Below are positions 1 through 11,561 of a stretch of DNA of 64,000 nt, one piece after another. Position 1 is the stretch's first letter, and each line of letters begins with the position of its first letter. The DNA is from Perognathus longimembris pacificus. Lineage: Eukaryota > Chordata > Mammalia > Rodentia > Heteromyidae. The stretch is taken from NCBI RefSeq assembly GCF_023159225.1, contig NC_063171.1, positions 37,107,378 to 37,171,377 of the forward strand, read 5' to 3'. Under the pieces are notes generated by a model. That model was not told the origin of the DNA. It did no database searches and was given only the letters and a program-made list of their open reading frames with translations. A program made the position numbers and the translations under genes.

Positions 1-117
1 CTCCATCATCATCAGGCTAGATTTTTCTGAGGATAGAGGCCTTGTCTTCTTCATTCTCAGCATCTACTCTCATGAGAGCTCAGAACGTCTCTCCGAACTA
101 ATGGGTAAAACCTAATG

Positions 118-361
118 CTAGGCATTGGTGGCTTATACCTGTCATCTTAACTACTCAGGAAGCTGAAATGAGAGGATTCCATTTCAAAGCCAGTCCAGGC
201 AGGAAAGTCTGTGAGACTCTTATCCCCAATTAAAGAAAGTGGAGCTGTGGCTCAAGTGGTAGAGCACAAAAACTCAGGGACAGCACTTAGGCCCTGAGGT
301 CAATCCTGTGACCAGTGCCAACAAAGCAAAATGGAACAACAATAACAACAACAACAACAAA
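118..361 (+). mobile_element. B1(7SL)+ID hybrid SINE
   Basis: The left half is B1-like (GGCTTATACCTGTCATC...CTACTCAGGAAGCTGA), the right half ID-like (GTGGCTCAAGTGGTAGAGCA). The tail is (AAC)n. Confidence 0.85.
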
Positions 362-1129
362 GCCTTAATGTGATGGATAAAGTTTATATTAATGACTCCT
401 CCCCCAACTTGGAGTGATGACAGTAGTCAATGATTGGTGATAACTTCAGGGAGATGTGGGTAGAAAAAGCCACATTTATCTCCCCAAACACTTCTCAGAG
501 GTGCTTGTGAAACATCCTCTCTAAGAGGCCCATGGAAGAATGAGTAAAGTCAGGCAGACCTAACAAACAGTGTCACTCATGTTCTGGGCTTTCCAGGATG
601 GAGCCATCTCTATAGGCTAGGTTGTGTTGACCCTGTCTCTCTGACTAGAAGATTGCTGAATCTCTTTCCTATACAGCTAGCAAGCTTCTCCTTCATGTTG
701 AGTTGAGGACTTGAGGAAATACCCTGTTTGTGATTACTGCTATTAAAAAAATTGAGCAACAGATTCTTGGTCAGGAGCCTAACCTGCTATTATAACATTG
801 TTCCTGTGGGGAAACTTGATTCTTTGCTTTTGGTAAACATTAGCCTTTCCAGGAATGGAGTACATAGTCTGAGAAGGGAGCCATGGGGACAGGAATATTC
901 TCCTACTTGGAGATTTACCTAAAATCTGCATCTAAATTCCTGCTCCTGTTATAGACATCTTTCGTCGATTCCACAAGTGCAGCCTACTTAAATATTTAAG
1001 AGAGATGAAAAGTAGCATGGCCCAAACACTGCATTGGGTCACCCTTAAATATACCCCACTTTCTTCTCCCTCTGAGCAGATGGTAGTTCTATCCTTTAAT
1101 TCCTCTTTCTTTGTTTTATTCTTCCTTTC

Positions 1130-1362
1130 TTTTGTTGGTTGTGGGACTTGAACTCAGGGCCCTGGAGCCATCCCTGACCAGTTTTGCTTAAGGCTAGCAC
1201 TTTACTACTTTGAACCACAGTGCCACTTCAGGTTTTCTGGTGGTTAATTGGAGATAAGAGTCTCATGGACTTTCCTGTTCAGGCTGGCTTCGAACCTTGG
1301 TCCTCAGATCTCAGCCTCCTTAGTAGCTAGGATTATAGGCATGAGCCACAGGTGTCCAGCTC
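1130..1362 (-). mobile_element. B1+ID hybrid SINE
   Basis: Same family in reverse: CTTGAACTCAGGGCCCTGG ... TAGCTAGGATTATAGGCATG. Confidence 0.85.
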
Positions 1363-1611
1363 CTTTAATTCCTTTCATTCATCCCCATTCTCCCACTACA
1401 TCCTGATAGGCAGGGAGTTCTGGCTATTGCCATTAGAGGAAGTCTGGAGCTGACCTCTCTCCTGTTACCTCACAAGTCCTTATCCACCTTTAAGTCTTGC
1501 CTGGGTAACAGCAGTATTGTCCAGGCTGATCACCGCACTTCTTCTCTTTTCACAGCTTATTCTCAAAAGGGAAGGAAGAATGTTAATTAAATCTTCTCCT
1601 GCTCAAATCCC

Positions 1612-2040
1612 TTAAATGATTTTCCAAGGTCAAAGTCCTCACACTGATCCCAGAGGACTGAATCTGTTGCTCATCTTCCCCTTGGCTCTCTGCATTCCAG
1701 CCACACTGGCTCCTGTCTGCTTCTCAGACACCTTATGGCTTTTCCCTGGCTGTTCTATTTGTCCAGAATGGCTCTCCTCCAGATTTTTGAATGGTTGAGT
1801 CCTCATCTTCAAATCATGCTTCAACTATGCCCTCAGTGAGGTCTATCACAGCTGCCTTATTCACAACTGTACTGATCTTCTCTCTTGCTTCTTATCACCT
1901 TTACCCCACTTTCTTTCATTAATTTGCAGCCCTTGTCCCTAACATACTATGCAATTTGTATGTTGTGATTGCTAGTTGACTCATCCCTTCATTCCCACTC
2001 TATCAGCTCCTCAGGATGAAGAATAAGACAGGGATCTTTG
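1612..2040 (+). mobile_element. L2 LINE 3' end (old)
   Basis: Typical L2 3' phrases remain: CATTCCAGCCACACTGGCTCC, the cysteine-free coding remnant, TTATCACCTTTAC and CTCAGGATGAAGAATAAGACAGGGAT. Confidence 0.55.
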
Positions 2041-2062
2041 ATACATATATATATGTATATAT

Positions 2063-2063
<1 letters not shown>

Positions 2064-2101
<38 letters not shown>

Positions 2102-2330
2102 GTTGTTGTTCATGGGGCTAGAACTCAGGACCTGGAAACCATCCCTGAGCATTTTTTGTTCATGGATAGCACTCTACCACTTTGAGCCACAGCATCACTT
2201 GTGGTTTTCTGGTGGTTAATTGGAGGTAGGGGTGTCATGGACTTTCCTGCCCGAGCTGGCTTTAGTGGTGATCCTCAGATCTCAGCCTCCTGAGAAGCTA
2301 GGATCACAGGCATGAGAGCCACAAGCACCC
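2064..2330 (-). mobile_element. (CA)n at the tail of a B1+ID SINE
   Basis: TA-rich then (CA)n at 2064-2098, followed by a reverse-oriented hybrid SINE to about 2330. The microsatellite lies at the SINE's 3' end. Confidence 0.8.
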
Positions 2331-2659
2331 CCACTTTAATTAATATATTTAAGTGCCTAAAAGATGTCAGGCATACAGCAGGTAGTCAATGAAAATTGTT
2401 TCATAGAAGCAATAGGATAGAGGGGTATATACCAGGCACTAAGCCTGAGAAGAGGTGAGAGTTATTGGGTAGTAACAGTCATCTTACAGGGTTCATAGTC
2501 TAGTCTACTCTTTATGTTGCTCTGAATCCGGAGATTTAGCAGTGGAATCTCCCAACCTGAGACTCATGGTTTTCCCTGGAAGGGATATCTGGAAAACAGA
2601 ATGTTTCTACCTACTGCATTAACCATTTCATTAATAAGTACGCTTTGAGGATGCTCTTA

Positions 2660-2662
<3 letters not shown>

Positions 2663-2728
<66 letters not shown>
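2663..2728. repeat. (GT)n microsatellite
   Basis: About 66 bp of uninterrupted GT. Confidence 0.98.
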
Positions 2729-2731
<3 letters not shown>

Positions 2732-4388
2732 GGGACTGGGATATTAAACCTGACCTTTCCAGGAGTGTGACCAAACTCCCAAGGAAGGTCACTGGACTCA
2801 TTTTGGGAAATTAAAGAATGAAGCACTGGACTGTTGATTCAGCTTTGAGTAAGCTGGGAGAGTTGGCGCCATGGGATCACTGGAGGGAAAGCCTCTGAGT
2901 AGGTGTGCCTGGGGTTGGGCTTTGAATCACCTGCTTGGGAAGGAAGGTGGATGAAGGAGTGCATGCCAGGCTGGGAGAGCCTGGACAAGGGGACCAAGTA
3001 CGTGAGAGTCTCCTGTTGGAGGCGGGCAGACAAGATCCCAGTCTGTTTGAAATGGAGGCTGTGGGTAGAGGCTGTTGAAAGAAGACCCCTTCCCCCCAAC
3101 CTTAAGGCCTCCTAGGACTAAGGCTGGAGTGGGTGAAACATGTGTGCCATTTGCTTCTTGGCTAGATAGCCATTCTCCAGGCCAAGGCTCCTTATTTCTT
3201 CTGTGGCCAACTGTCCACCAAACCCCACTCCCTCCAGTACTTGTTTCCTCTCATTTTCCACAGATTTCCTCAGCCTGGGCAGTGCAGGGTGACTCTTCTC
3301 TTTAGTGTCCAGAACCTGGCTGACTCAGTCCTCTAGGAATGAGGCCTGGCTCTGCTGGCTGCACTGATGCCATGCTGGCTGCCCGAGGCAAGAAGACAAC
3401 TTGGTGTGGGTCCTTCAAACCGGGTGGTTGCATAACCCCACAGGTGGCTGTGTAGTGAGGGGGAGCGATAGACACGTGGTCAGCGTGTCAGGGGATAGGG
3501 CACAACGGCCTCTAGCATCTCTTCCATAGCACAAGGAATATCCTTGCCTCAAGATCCAGTCTTATGCTGGCCTCAACTTTCTGTCTCTCTCTTCCCTAGG
3601 CAACCACTGGTCCTCAGAACCATCTAGCACATCTCCAGTCTAGAGAAGCTGAATAGCCAGGGACACAGTCTGCTTTTAGCCCTGTTGTAGCTCTGTAGCC
3701 TGTTGTGAGCTCTTATAGAGGCAGGTACTGGCAATGCCCTCCTCACTGGCCAGCATGGCATGCTGGGGTCTCTTTTTTCTAGCCTCCTGCCTTCAGGCAG
3801 CAAGTCTTGATGTTCTTCCATAAAAGGATACCCCATAACTTTTGACCTGACAGATACTATGTGCCTTTGAGGGACAATCACGGCATCTAATAATCCAGCT
3901 GTTTCGCAGTGAATGATGCATGTTTGGCCATCCCACCTGACCAAGTTGCTGAGTGGGGCCTTCCATGCTTCAAGAGTGGCCATGGGGTGGGTTGGAGTCA
4001 GTGATGGTGGGGTCAGGAGTAGTTCCTCTTGTATCCTGAGGCAGCTCCAGCACCCTCAACATTCTCCTCAGTACTTTCTGAAAGTCGTAGGCAGGACTCA
4101 GGCCAGGTGGCTGAGAAACTCACCAGGACACTTTGGGCCCAGAACAATTTGAGTTAAAGATGTTGTGAGAGATGACTTTATCCAAAGTCATCTTGCAGTC
4201 TCTCCATCCTCAAGTTCATGGTAAAGTATTCTGGTAACTGATCTGCAATATGAAAACAAACCAACAAACCAACAGTACTTGACTATATAAGCATAGGTGG
4301 AAAGGGAATCAGGCAGAAATGGCCTTTTCTTTAAGTCAACTTACACACAAATTACAAGATTCTAACAAAATTACCTATATTTGGCCAG
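2729..4388. other. Unique-looking non-coding stretch
   Basis: No exon, splice-flanked frame or recognisable repeat seen. Open frames here (for example 3624-3983 on the minus strand) resemble no family I know. Confidence 0.5.
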
Positions 4389-4389
4389 T

Positions 4390-4618
4390 TTTTGTTGTTG
4401 TTGGTCATGGGCTTGAACTCAGGACCTGGGCACTGTCTTTGTCAAGAATAGTACTCTACCACTTTGAGCCACAGAGCCACTTCCAGTTTTCTGGTGATCA
4501 ATTGGAGATAAGAGTCTTAAGGACTTTCCTGCCAGGGCTGGCTTCCAATTGTGATCCTCAGGTCTCAGCCTTCTGAGCAGCTAGGATTAAAGGCATGTGC
4601 CACCAGTTCCTGGCTCTT
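4390..4618 (-). mobile_element. B1+ID hybrid SINE
   Basis: Reverse copy with GGGCTTGAACTCAGGACCTGG and TAGGATTAAAGGCATG. Confidence 0.85.
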
Positions 4619-5039
4619 GACCAGTTTTTTTTTTTTTACTTATAAGAACAACAGTTTTCATATGATTCAACCCAATATATTGTTCAGCCTCCAAATATCA
4701 GTTCCTTTTCAAGCCCTTCTTCCCTGGTTATGAAAGACACATGAACTCTTGACCCCATGCTAGAACATGATCTTCTGTTTTCATTGCTAGTTTGGGTGAT
4801 TGACACCTTGGGGTGCTTTGTTACTCAGATCAAGTAGCAAGCTCCTGTGGCACCCTAGACCCTCCCTCAGCTAAGGGCTCCAGGCCCTCTTGACTTTAGC
4901 TCCTCTGTATTTATTAGCGCCATCAACTTCTTCCCCCCATTTTCATTCCACGCTGCCATCATTTCCTGCTAGGATTACCAGAATCACTTCATCACCCCAC
5001 TCCCACCCCCTTTTCTCTGTGCTCCATGCAGGACCCAAC

Positions 5040-5600
5040 ATAGTCCTTTAAAAATGCAAGTCGGATCATGTCATTTCTTTTCTTAAAGCTCTTCAGTGGC
5101 CTCCTTTCACATTTATAATTAAAATTTAAATCTTACCATGTCCTACCAGACTCTGCCTGACCTGACCTCTGCAGCTGTCTCCTCCCAGGGTCCTGCTTGC
5201 TCATTACCCTCTGGCTGTGGGGATCTTTCCTTTAGATGTTCACACAAACCAAGGTCTTTCCAGAGGGCTTTCATACTTGCCAGTTCCTCAGCATGCAGCA
5301 TCTCTTCACTGCCACTTTACTAATTCTTAATTCGGGTTGCACTTTGAATATCCCTTCCTCAAAGAAGCCCTTTGTGCTGCCCTCCCCCAGTGACATTTTG
5401 TTATTCTTCTTCATGGCTATTGGTGATTTTCTTTTGTACAGTTTAGCACAATTTTAATCAAACATTGATGCTTATTTGTTCAGTGTCTGCCTCTGCTTAC
5501 TAGATTGCAAGCTTCTTGAGTGCAGAGAAATGTTAATTCTGTTCACAGCTGCCTTCTCAGTCTTTGACACACAGTAGGTACTCACTAAAAGTGTACTGAA
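5040..5600 (+). mobile_element. L2 LINE 3' end
   Basis: Long L2 match by phrase: TCGGATCATGTCATTTC, CTTACCATGTCCTACCAGAC, CTTCCTCAAAGAAGCCC, AGATTGCAAGCTTCTTGAG and the ending ACACAGTAGGTACTCACTAA. Confidence 0.7.
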
Positions 5601-5603
5601 CTG

Positions 5604-5806
5604 GCCTGAGAACGTGGCTTAGCAGTAGAGTGCTTGCCTACCATGTATGAAGCCCTGGGTTCAATTACTCAGTACCACATAAGTAGAAAAAGTCAGAAGT
5701 GGCTCTGTGGCTCAAGTGGTAGAGTGCTAGCCTTGAGCAAAAGAAAGTCAGGGACAGTGCTCAGGCCCTGAGTTCAAACCCCAGGACTGGCCAAAAAAAA
5801 GTGTAT
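5604..5806 (+). mobile_element. Dimeric ID-type SINE
   Basis: Two ID-like tRNA units in tandem (AACGTGGCTTAGCAGTAGAG and GTGGCTCAAGTGGTAGAGTG), then an A tail. Confidence 0.85.
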
Positions 5807-5814
5807 TGAACTGA

Positions 5815-6010
5815 GTATCAGTGTCTCATGCCTGATATTCTAGCTACACAGGAAGATGACATCTGAAGGGGCTGACTTTGAAGCCAGCCAGCAAAAAGCT
5901 GGATTGGAGGTGTGGTTCAAGTGTTAGAGGGCTCGCTGAACAAGCAAGCAGAGCAAGCATGGGGCCCTGAATTCAAACCCCAGTACTGGCTAAACAAACG
6001 AACAAACAAT
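5815..6010 (+). mobile_element. B1+ID hybrid SINE
   Basis: Degraded copy with B1-like left part and ID-like right part, ending in (AAAC)n. It lies directly downstream of the previous SINE. Confidence 0.75.
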
Positions 6011-6890
6011 ACAAAGGTATGCAGGATGATGGCTGAAGGAAGACAGCTCAGTAGGCTAGGCCGTCATGGCCTGTTGTCCCAGATTTAGGTTCAGATCCCT
6101 GCTGTTGTGCACCTTCTGAACTGTAGTGAGAAGTGGGGGTTTCCTCTTAGTCACAGAGGGAGATCTCAGGTTTGGTGGATGGATGGATGGGAGTTGTGAT
6201 AGAAAAAAGTCCCATGGGAGGTTACTTGATAGTCAATACTGCCCTTCACATTTGTAATTATAATTTATGCTAACAAATTCTTATAGACTCTTCAAGCATA
6301 CCAGGACTTGGTAAGAGAAACTGCTTTAGACCTAAGGACTCCTCTTCTCACCTACATCTCCAGGCTAGAGTATGTTTGGCTCTGGGCCCACACATGTGGA
6401 GCCTCTGGCACCTCTGTCTACATCCCTCCCCAGATACCGTCACACCTGGGGTGTGCATAGAGTGGGTTTGGTCTGTTTGGGGCAGGGTGAACCATGTGGG
6501 CAGGGAATTTGAGGATCCTGGATTCATGGAGTATAGCTCTGGATGGGTAGTGAGCCCCAGAGGGGGCATCCCATGGCTCCTTGAGGTGGAGATGAGCCAG
6601 AGCAGGGCTTCTAGAGCCCAGGTTGAGGTATCAATCTTCTTGCCTTGGTGCAGAGGTGGAGCTACTTCTGTGTGCATGTTCTCTCTGGAATAACTGGGCA
6701 GGTCATGGAATAACAGGCATCCGGCTGCACTTGTCCTTTAGGAACACAGCCCCTGTAAACTGCGTTAACCACGGCCTGGACTTGGCTGAGGCTTTGAGTG
6801 TTCGTTGTGGTGTTCGGTGTGAAATTCTCTTGCAAGTGAACGATACTAAGTAATATGGGAGCCTCTATCTTTCCCCTGTACCTCTCATCC

Positions 6891-7101
6891 TTCTTTTTTT
6901 TTTTTTTTGGCCAGTCCTGGGCCTTGGACTCAGGGCCTGAGCACTGTCCCTGGCTTCTTCCCGCTCAAGGCTAGCACTCTGCCACTTGAGCCACAGCGCC
7001 GCTTCTGGCCGTTTTCTGCATATGTGGTGCTGGGGAATCGAACCTAGGGCCTCGTGTATCCGAGGCAGGCACTCTTGCCACTAGGCTATATCCCCAGCCC
7101 C
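6891..7101 (-). mobile_element. Dimeric ID-type SINE
   Basis: Full-length reverse copy with 17-T run at its left and CCCCAGCCCC at its right; the tRNA B-box region GGGGAATCGAACC is intact. Confidence 0.9.
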
Positions 7102-7296
7102 CTCTCATCCTTCTTCCTGGAGTGTCTGGGCCTATGATTGGTTCTTCCCCATCACATTCTCTTATTAAAGGTACCATTGAGTATGAGAATGTGTGCTCAA
7201 GTATGCAGGAAGAGTCCAAGGCCCTGTGTATGTGTAAGAATTGTTAGCAGTTTTCTGAAAATGTCAGGCTATAAGGCTACCATTATCAACAAGATT

Positions 7297-7318
7297 GTGT
7301 GTGTGTGTGTGTGTGTGT
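7297..7318. repeat. (GT)n microsatellite
   Basis: Short uninterrupted GT run. Confidence 0.95.
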
Positions 7319-8085
7319 ATACCTATGGGGGATGACAAGATGTTTTTGAGCAGGTAAAAGAGAGAGGGCCAGACTACCAGCAGATTGTGGCTGGTAGGAT
7401 TGGTGGATAATGAGTCCTTGGGCCTGGTATGTAGGACCACAGTGAGCATGTAGAGCTTTGAGCTACTGTAGCTAAGCTGGTTGAATACAGGCAGATGTGA
7501 GCAGGCCAGTCAGCACACAGACAGGGGGTAACCAGCAGAGCAAAGACCTCTTCATTTTCTCTCTAGCAAGGCTGAGTTTCAGTGACCTTCCTTGGCGCCT
7601 GAGCAGCCCCTGATGGGATGTAGTGTTAAGGCCAACAGGATGAACATGTCATATCAGCTTTCTGGTCCAGGCATCCCAGGTAATACCCTTGTTATTTTGT
7701 TGTTGTTTCTAACATCCATAGGATCTTGATAGATGCAAGTCTTTCCCCATTCTTAAATATTCTAAAGAACGTGAACATTTCTGTGGCTGTATGTTTTATA
7801 TTCATTTAGCTGGTTGAAGTGCTTTTGTTCTGTGTTTTCCTGGTAATGGTATAACTGATGCTTGAGTTACTTCTACCATTCAGTGAAAGTTGGGAATCAA
7901 GGTGAAACTTAATTTTCCATCGCTGCCAATCACTCTGTTCTGGAAAGCTCTGAAACTTCCTCCAATCAACATACCCGGAAAAAGTGCAGAAGAAATGAAG
8001 GCCGAACATGCCTTCTTTAGCAAAAGCAGGGCTTCTGATACCCGTGGAGAATCTTCTCACTGGCCTCTCCTGCTATACATTCAAT

Positions 8086-8537
8086 TGTTGTGCCAAGTTG
8101 CGAAACCACCACCAAGAAGACCACCAAGACTCAGACATTCTGAAATGCAAAAGCAAGGCAAGGCTTTATTTAAGCAAGCTGCAACTTGGGCCTCGTCCTA
8201 CCCACCGACACAGCGGAGGTTAGGAGGGAGCCCCGAGTTGTGATTACACAGGGCTTATAAAGGCAAAGAACAAAGTTACAGCAATCAGGTGTTCAAGCAA
8301 GCAAGATTAGGACACAGGTACAAATCTGATTGGCTCAGGGTTTGAGGCATTTTAGGGGTGGTCAGAGTTAAGCATTCCCAGCGGTTAGAGTTCTCGACCT
8401 ACTGGGCCCTAATGGGCTTGTCCTGGGTCTGCTCACAGGGCCTGCTTATCTCAGGTTTGCGTGGTAAAATGGGGTTCGCGTGGTAAAATGGGGTTCACGT
8501 GGTAAAATGGGGCCTGACTTCAAAGTCTGGCACTTCA
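8086..8537 (-). repeat. 3' LTR of the ERV
   Basis: 452 bp. It has the same landmarks as the 5' copy: TATAAG complement at 8254-8259 and AATAAA complement at 8165-8170. Near its U3 end it contains three tandem copies of a roughly 18-bp unit (CGTGGTAAAATGGGGTT). It also has 19 extra bases (8512-8530) absent from the partner LTR. Confidence 0.92.
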
Positions 8538-8556
8538 TTTCCCCCTTTTTCTTTTT
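8538..8556 (-). promoter_or_regulatory. ERV polypurine tract
   Basis: Directly before the 3' LTR the minus strand is A5-G-A5-G5-A3, the plus-strand primer of reverse transcription. Its perfect abutment on TGAAGTGCC fixes the LTR edge. Confidence 0.88.
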
Positions 8557-8768
8557 GGTACCTTGTGAGCCAATCATGGCTCCATTCTGTCCATTTCAAT
8601 GGCTTGCATGTCTAGGGGATGATATAGAGATAAGGCATGGGCCAATAGGGCCCAATGTAGTAACCAAAGGGCCTGTCACCATTTCTCACAAGTACAATCT
8701 CTGTACCTCTGTTTTGCATGCCTCTAGTTTATCCTGCCTCATCTTCCCAAAAACAACTCTGGTCCCTC

Positions 8769-8979
8769 TTTTTTTTTTTTTTTTTTGGCCAGTCCTGGGG
8801 CTTGGACTCAGGGCCTGAGCACTGTCCCTGGCTTCTTTTTGCTCAGGGCTAGCACTCTGCCACTTGAGCCACAGCGCCACTTCTGGCCATTTTCTGTATA
8901 TGTGGTGCTGGGGAATCAAACCCAGGGCCTCATGTATATGAGGCAGGCACTCTTGCCACTAGGCCATATCCCCAGCCCC
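8769..8979 (-). mobile_element. Dimeric ID-type SINE inserted beside another SINE
   Basis: The minus strand has two tRNA-like units (GGGGCTGGGG... head with A and B boxes, then a second ID-like unit) and an A tail, seen here as T run. It sits head to tail with the next copy, with CCCTC plus T run on both sides, so it appears to have inserted at the tail of the 8980-9190 copy. Confidence 0.85.
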
Positions 8980-9190
8980 TCTTTTTTTTTTTTTTTTTTG
9001 GCCAGTCCTGGGCCTTGGACTCAGGGCCTGAGCACTGTCCCTGGCTTTTTTGCTCAAGGCTAGCACTATGCCACTTGAGCCACAGCGCCACTTCTGGCTA
9101 TTTTCTATATATGTGGTGCTGGGGAATCAAACCCAGGGCCTCATGTATATGAGGCAAGCACTCTTGCCAATAGGCCATATTCCCAGCCCC
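8980..9190 (-). mobile_element. Dimeric ID-type SINE inside ERV
   Basis: Same family and orientation as the neighbouring copy. The pair as a unit is flanked by CTGGTCCCTC (about 8759-8768 and 9189-9198), the target duplication of the first insertion into the ERV. Confidence 0.85.
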
Positions 9191-9546
9191 TGGTCCCTCG
9201 GTTTTAAAGGACTGACTCAGGGGCGTTGACCTTACCTAGCCAGGAACCTATAACCATAATCTACTTTACCAAGGGACTGCAGGATTACTGCAAACTGAAA
9301 ATTAACTTTCAGCCATACAGACTTACCATTAGCTGTATAGTGTTTAGTATCCAAATGTAAGCAACAAAATAATACATAACTTCTCAGCTGTGCTCTAAGG
9401 GTTGGGTGGCTATACCCGTATTCCTGAGCAAGCCCAAAACTACCTAAAATAAGGGGGTCACCTCACTTTGGAGTGAGCTGACAAAATAACATCAACACTA
9501 GCCAGGGTAGTAAGGAAAGAAGGCAAAAAGAAAATTATAACAATAT

Positions 9547-10424
9547 TCAGTCTAACTTTCTTTTCTTGAGGCGAAGGCGAAGCGGCTGAGTCGGGTGCTT
9601 AGAGACCTCCCATGTTCCACCACTGTAGTCTTTGTCCAGGGCAAAGGGGTCAACTGGCCTAACACTCAGGCCTCTGGTCTGAACAAATGGGGGGTAGGGA
9701 CAGAAGCAGAATCATATAGTGCCTTAAGTTGGGGTCACATATTCTTGTGCACGAGCTGCAATCGAGTTTACACAAAAATTCAGCATCATCCAAATCAGCA
9801 AGCAATTAAAGTCAAGCTGATAGGGAGAATTTCTTCCTCTAAGCAGAGCAAAAGGAAGGAGTGACACCCAGTCTGCGCCAGTCTCTAAGGCCTATTTAGT
9901 TAAGGTCTCTTTTAGAGTCTGATTCATTCTCTCTACCTGTCCTGAACTCTGGGGTCTATAAGCACAATGCAATTTCCAATCCGTCCCCAGTGCAGCAGCT
10001 ATTCCCTGACTTACTTTTGAGATGAAGGCCAGTCCGTTGTCCGACCCAATGGTGGATGGGAAGCCATACCTGGGTAGGATTTCTTCCAGGATCTTCTTAG
10101 CCACTATATTCACAGTCTCATGCTTTGTTGGATAGGCTTCAACCCATCCTGAAAAGGTGTCTACAAAAACTAGCAAATATTTGTAATTTCTGTGAAATCT
10201 ACTTCCCAATACATGCCTGGCCTATTCCTACAGAGGCGAGCTCTTTTAGTAATCCGTTGATTGGGGGCATTGGCAAGCTGACAGGCCTTGCAATTTTTAA
10301 CAATATCTTCAATAAGTTGATCTCCTTGTCTAATTTTCACTTTGGAGTGTTGGAGCAAGTCCTGCATTTTTCGGGTTCCCATGTGAGAAGCTCAGTGGAT
10401 TCTCTAAAGGATCCCCTTACCTAG
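9547..10424 (-). pseudogene. pol: ERV pol 3' end: decayed integrase
   Basis: Two overlapping open stretches cover integrase. 10382-10170 holds the end of the zinc-binding region (CKACQLA) and the strand WEVDFTE with the first catalytic aspartate. 10209-9892 holds [13 protein letters not shown], the second aspartate in IGSDNG, and a [16 protein letters not shown] segment with the catalytic glutamate. A frame change separates them. Further left, a C-terminal piece (TWEVSKHPTQPLRLRL) ends at TGA 9547-9549. Stops and frameshifts make it a pseudogene. Confidence 0.85.
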
Positions 10425-10903
10425 CCCTTGTGGCAGGATAAGTTTCCCTTCACAAGTTTTCCACCAGTCATTGTTTCCTTCTCTGTCCAGGGGTTTTGTG
10501 GGCCATGGGAATTTTCTTTATCCACTCCAAGCCTTCTTGGGAATACTGGGGCACAGGAGGCAAAGCTCATGGCCCTGGGTCTACTAAAGTCTGTTCCCAG
10601 GAACTCTGACTTGTCTGGCTGATTTAGGCACAGGGATTTTCAGCACAGTCTACGTGCATCTGACATCCAACGCTTGCTCTCTTTTAATATGAAGCCCAGA
10701 TGGGTGACTTTCAAAAGATCTTAAAGCGTGCTGAATAAGCATCGGCCGTACATTTTAAGACAAAAACCTTTAACAAATGATTTTAGCATTCTCCAGCCTC
10801 ATTTTCCAGGGCTTGATAGTTTTAGTAAAACATTTTTAGTCTTAGTAAAACATTTTAGCACACCAAACAATTTTCTGCTTAAGAAGGCTGGGTGGGGGTG
10901 CCC

Positions 10904-11212
10904 CTAGAGTTCTTTTTTGCGGACACTCTCACTGATTGACTGATTGTGGGCTGTCACCTGTACATCTTTCCAGTGAGCTAAAGTCAAGTCCAGGGGAGTG
11001 GAAGGAATGTTCCCCATCATCCGTTTGTCAGTCAGGCACAGCGCAAGAAAGAAACACACAAAAATAATCACAGGCACAAAGACCAGACAACACTTACAGA
11101 CAGACTTAGGGAGCCGCGGCTTACAGGTTCGACTGTGTCTCTCCTGCCCCTGTGAGGGGGCAGACCACACAGTCTTACTGTGTCTCTCCTGCCCCTGTGA
11201 GGGGGAGACCAC
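10904..11212 (-). pseudogene. gag: ERV gag start with upstream glyco-gag-like extension, truncated
   Basis: The frame contains a matrix-like N-terminus from the ATG at 11015-11017, with a gammaretroviral MA signature: MGN start with a possible myristoylation glycine, then TPLDLTLAHWKDV and AHNQS. It is lost after 37 residues at a stop near 10904. Upstream in the same frame are a 15-residue repeated segment and a strongly hydrophobic stretch (residues about 42-61 of the 102). This resembles the membrane anchor of the alternative glycosylated Gag of murine leukaemia viruses. The rest of gag is deleted, so the product is not functional. Confidence 0.72.
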
Positions 11213-11265
11213 ACAGTCTTGAGGCTCTCTCTCTCCCGTTCCTGTGTAGGAGCAGACCAGACAAC
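11132..11265 (-). repeat. 45-bp tandem repeat in ERV leader
   Basis: Two near-identical 45-bp copies (11132-11176, 11177-11220) and a diverged third copy (to about 11265) lie between primer site and gag start. The unit is a multiple of three, so it repeats 15 residues in the upstream gag frame. Confidence 0.8.
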
Positions 11266-11561
11266 CCTGAATATAGAGTGGACTGGACGGGCGCCCGTTA
11301 GAAGGGCCTCCCGGTCCAGTCCTTCAGGTTCAGGATGGTAGTGGGAAGCCTGAGCCCCCCGTGGAGGGCTTGGGGGCAAGTCCTCCAGGACTGCCCATAC
11401 GAGCGTGTCCACTCCGGCTGGTCCTTCACTACCTACAGGTTCAGATTCAGGCAGCTGGCCAAAACAAAACCAAACTACAAATCACACAGACACAGACACA
11501 CAGAATGAACAGCGCTATTTTCTTACCTTCGGAGTCTGGGGTCTCTGGGGTCTTTGGGGCC

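Noticed and set aside
3624..3983. 119-codon minus-strand open frame
   Set aside because: No family resemblance and no exon-like boundaries; length is compatible with chance.
6891..7101. Functional tRNA genes from the tRNA-like heads
   Set aside because: The tRNA-like units are SINE heads repeated dozens of times with A tails and degraded acceptor stems.
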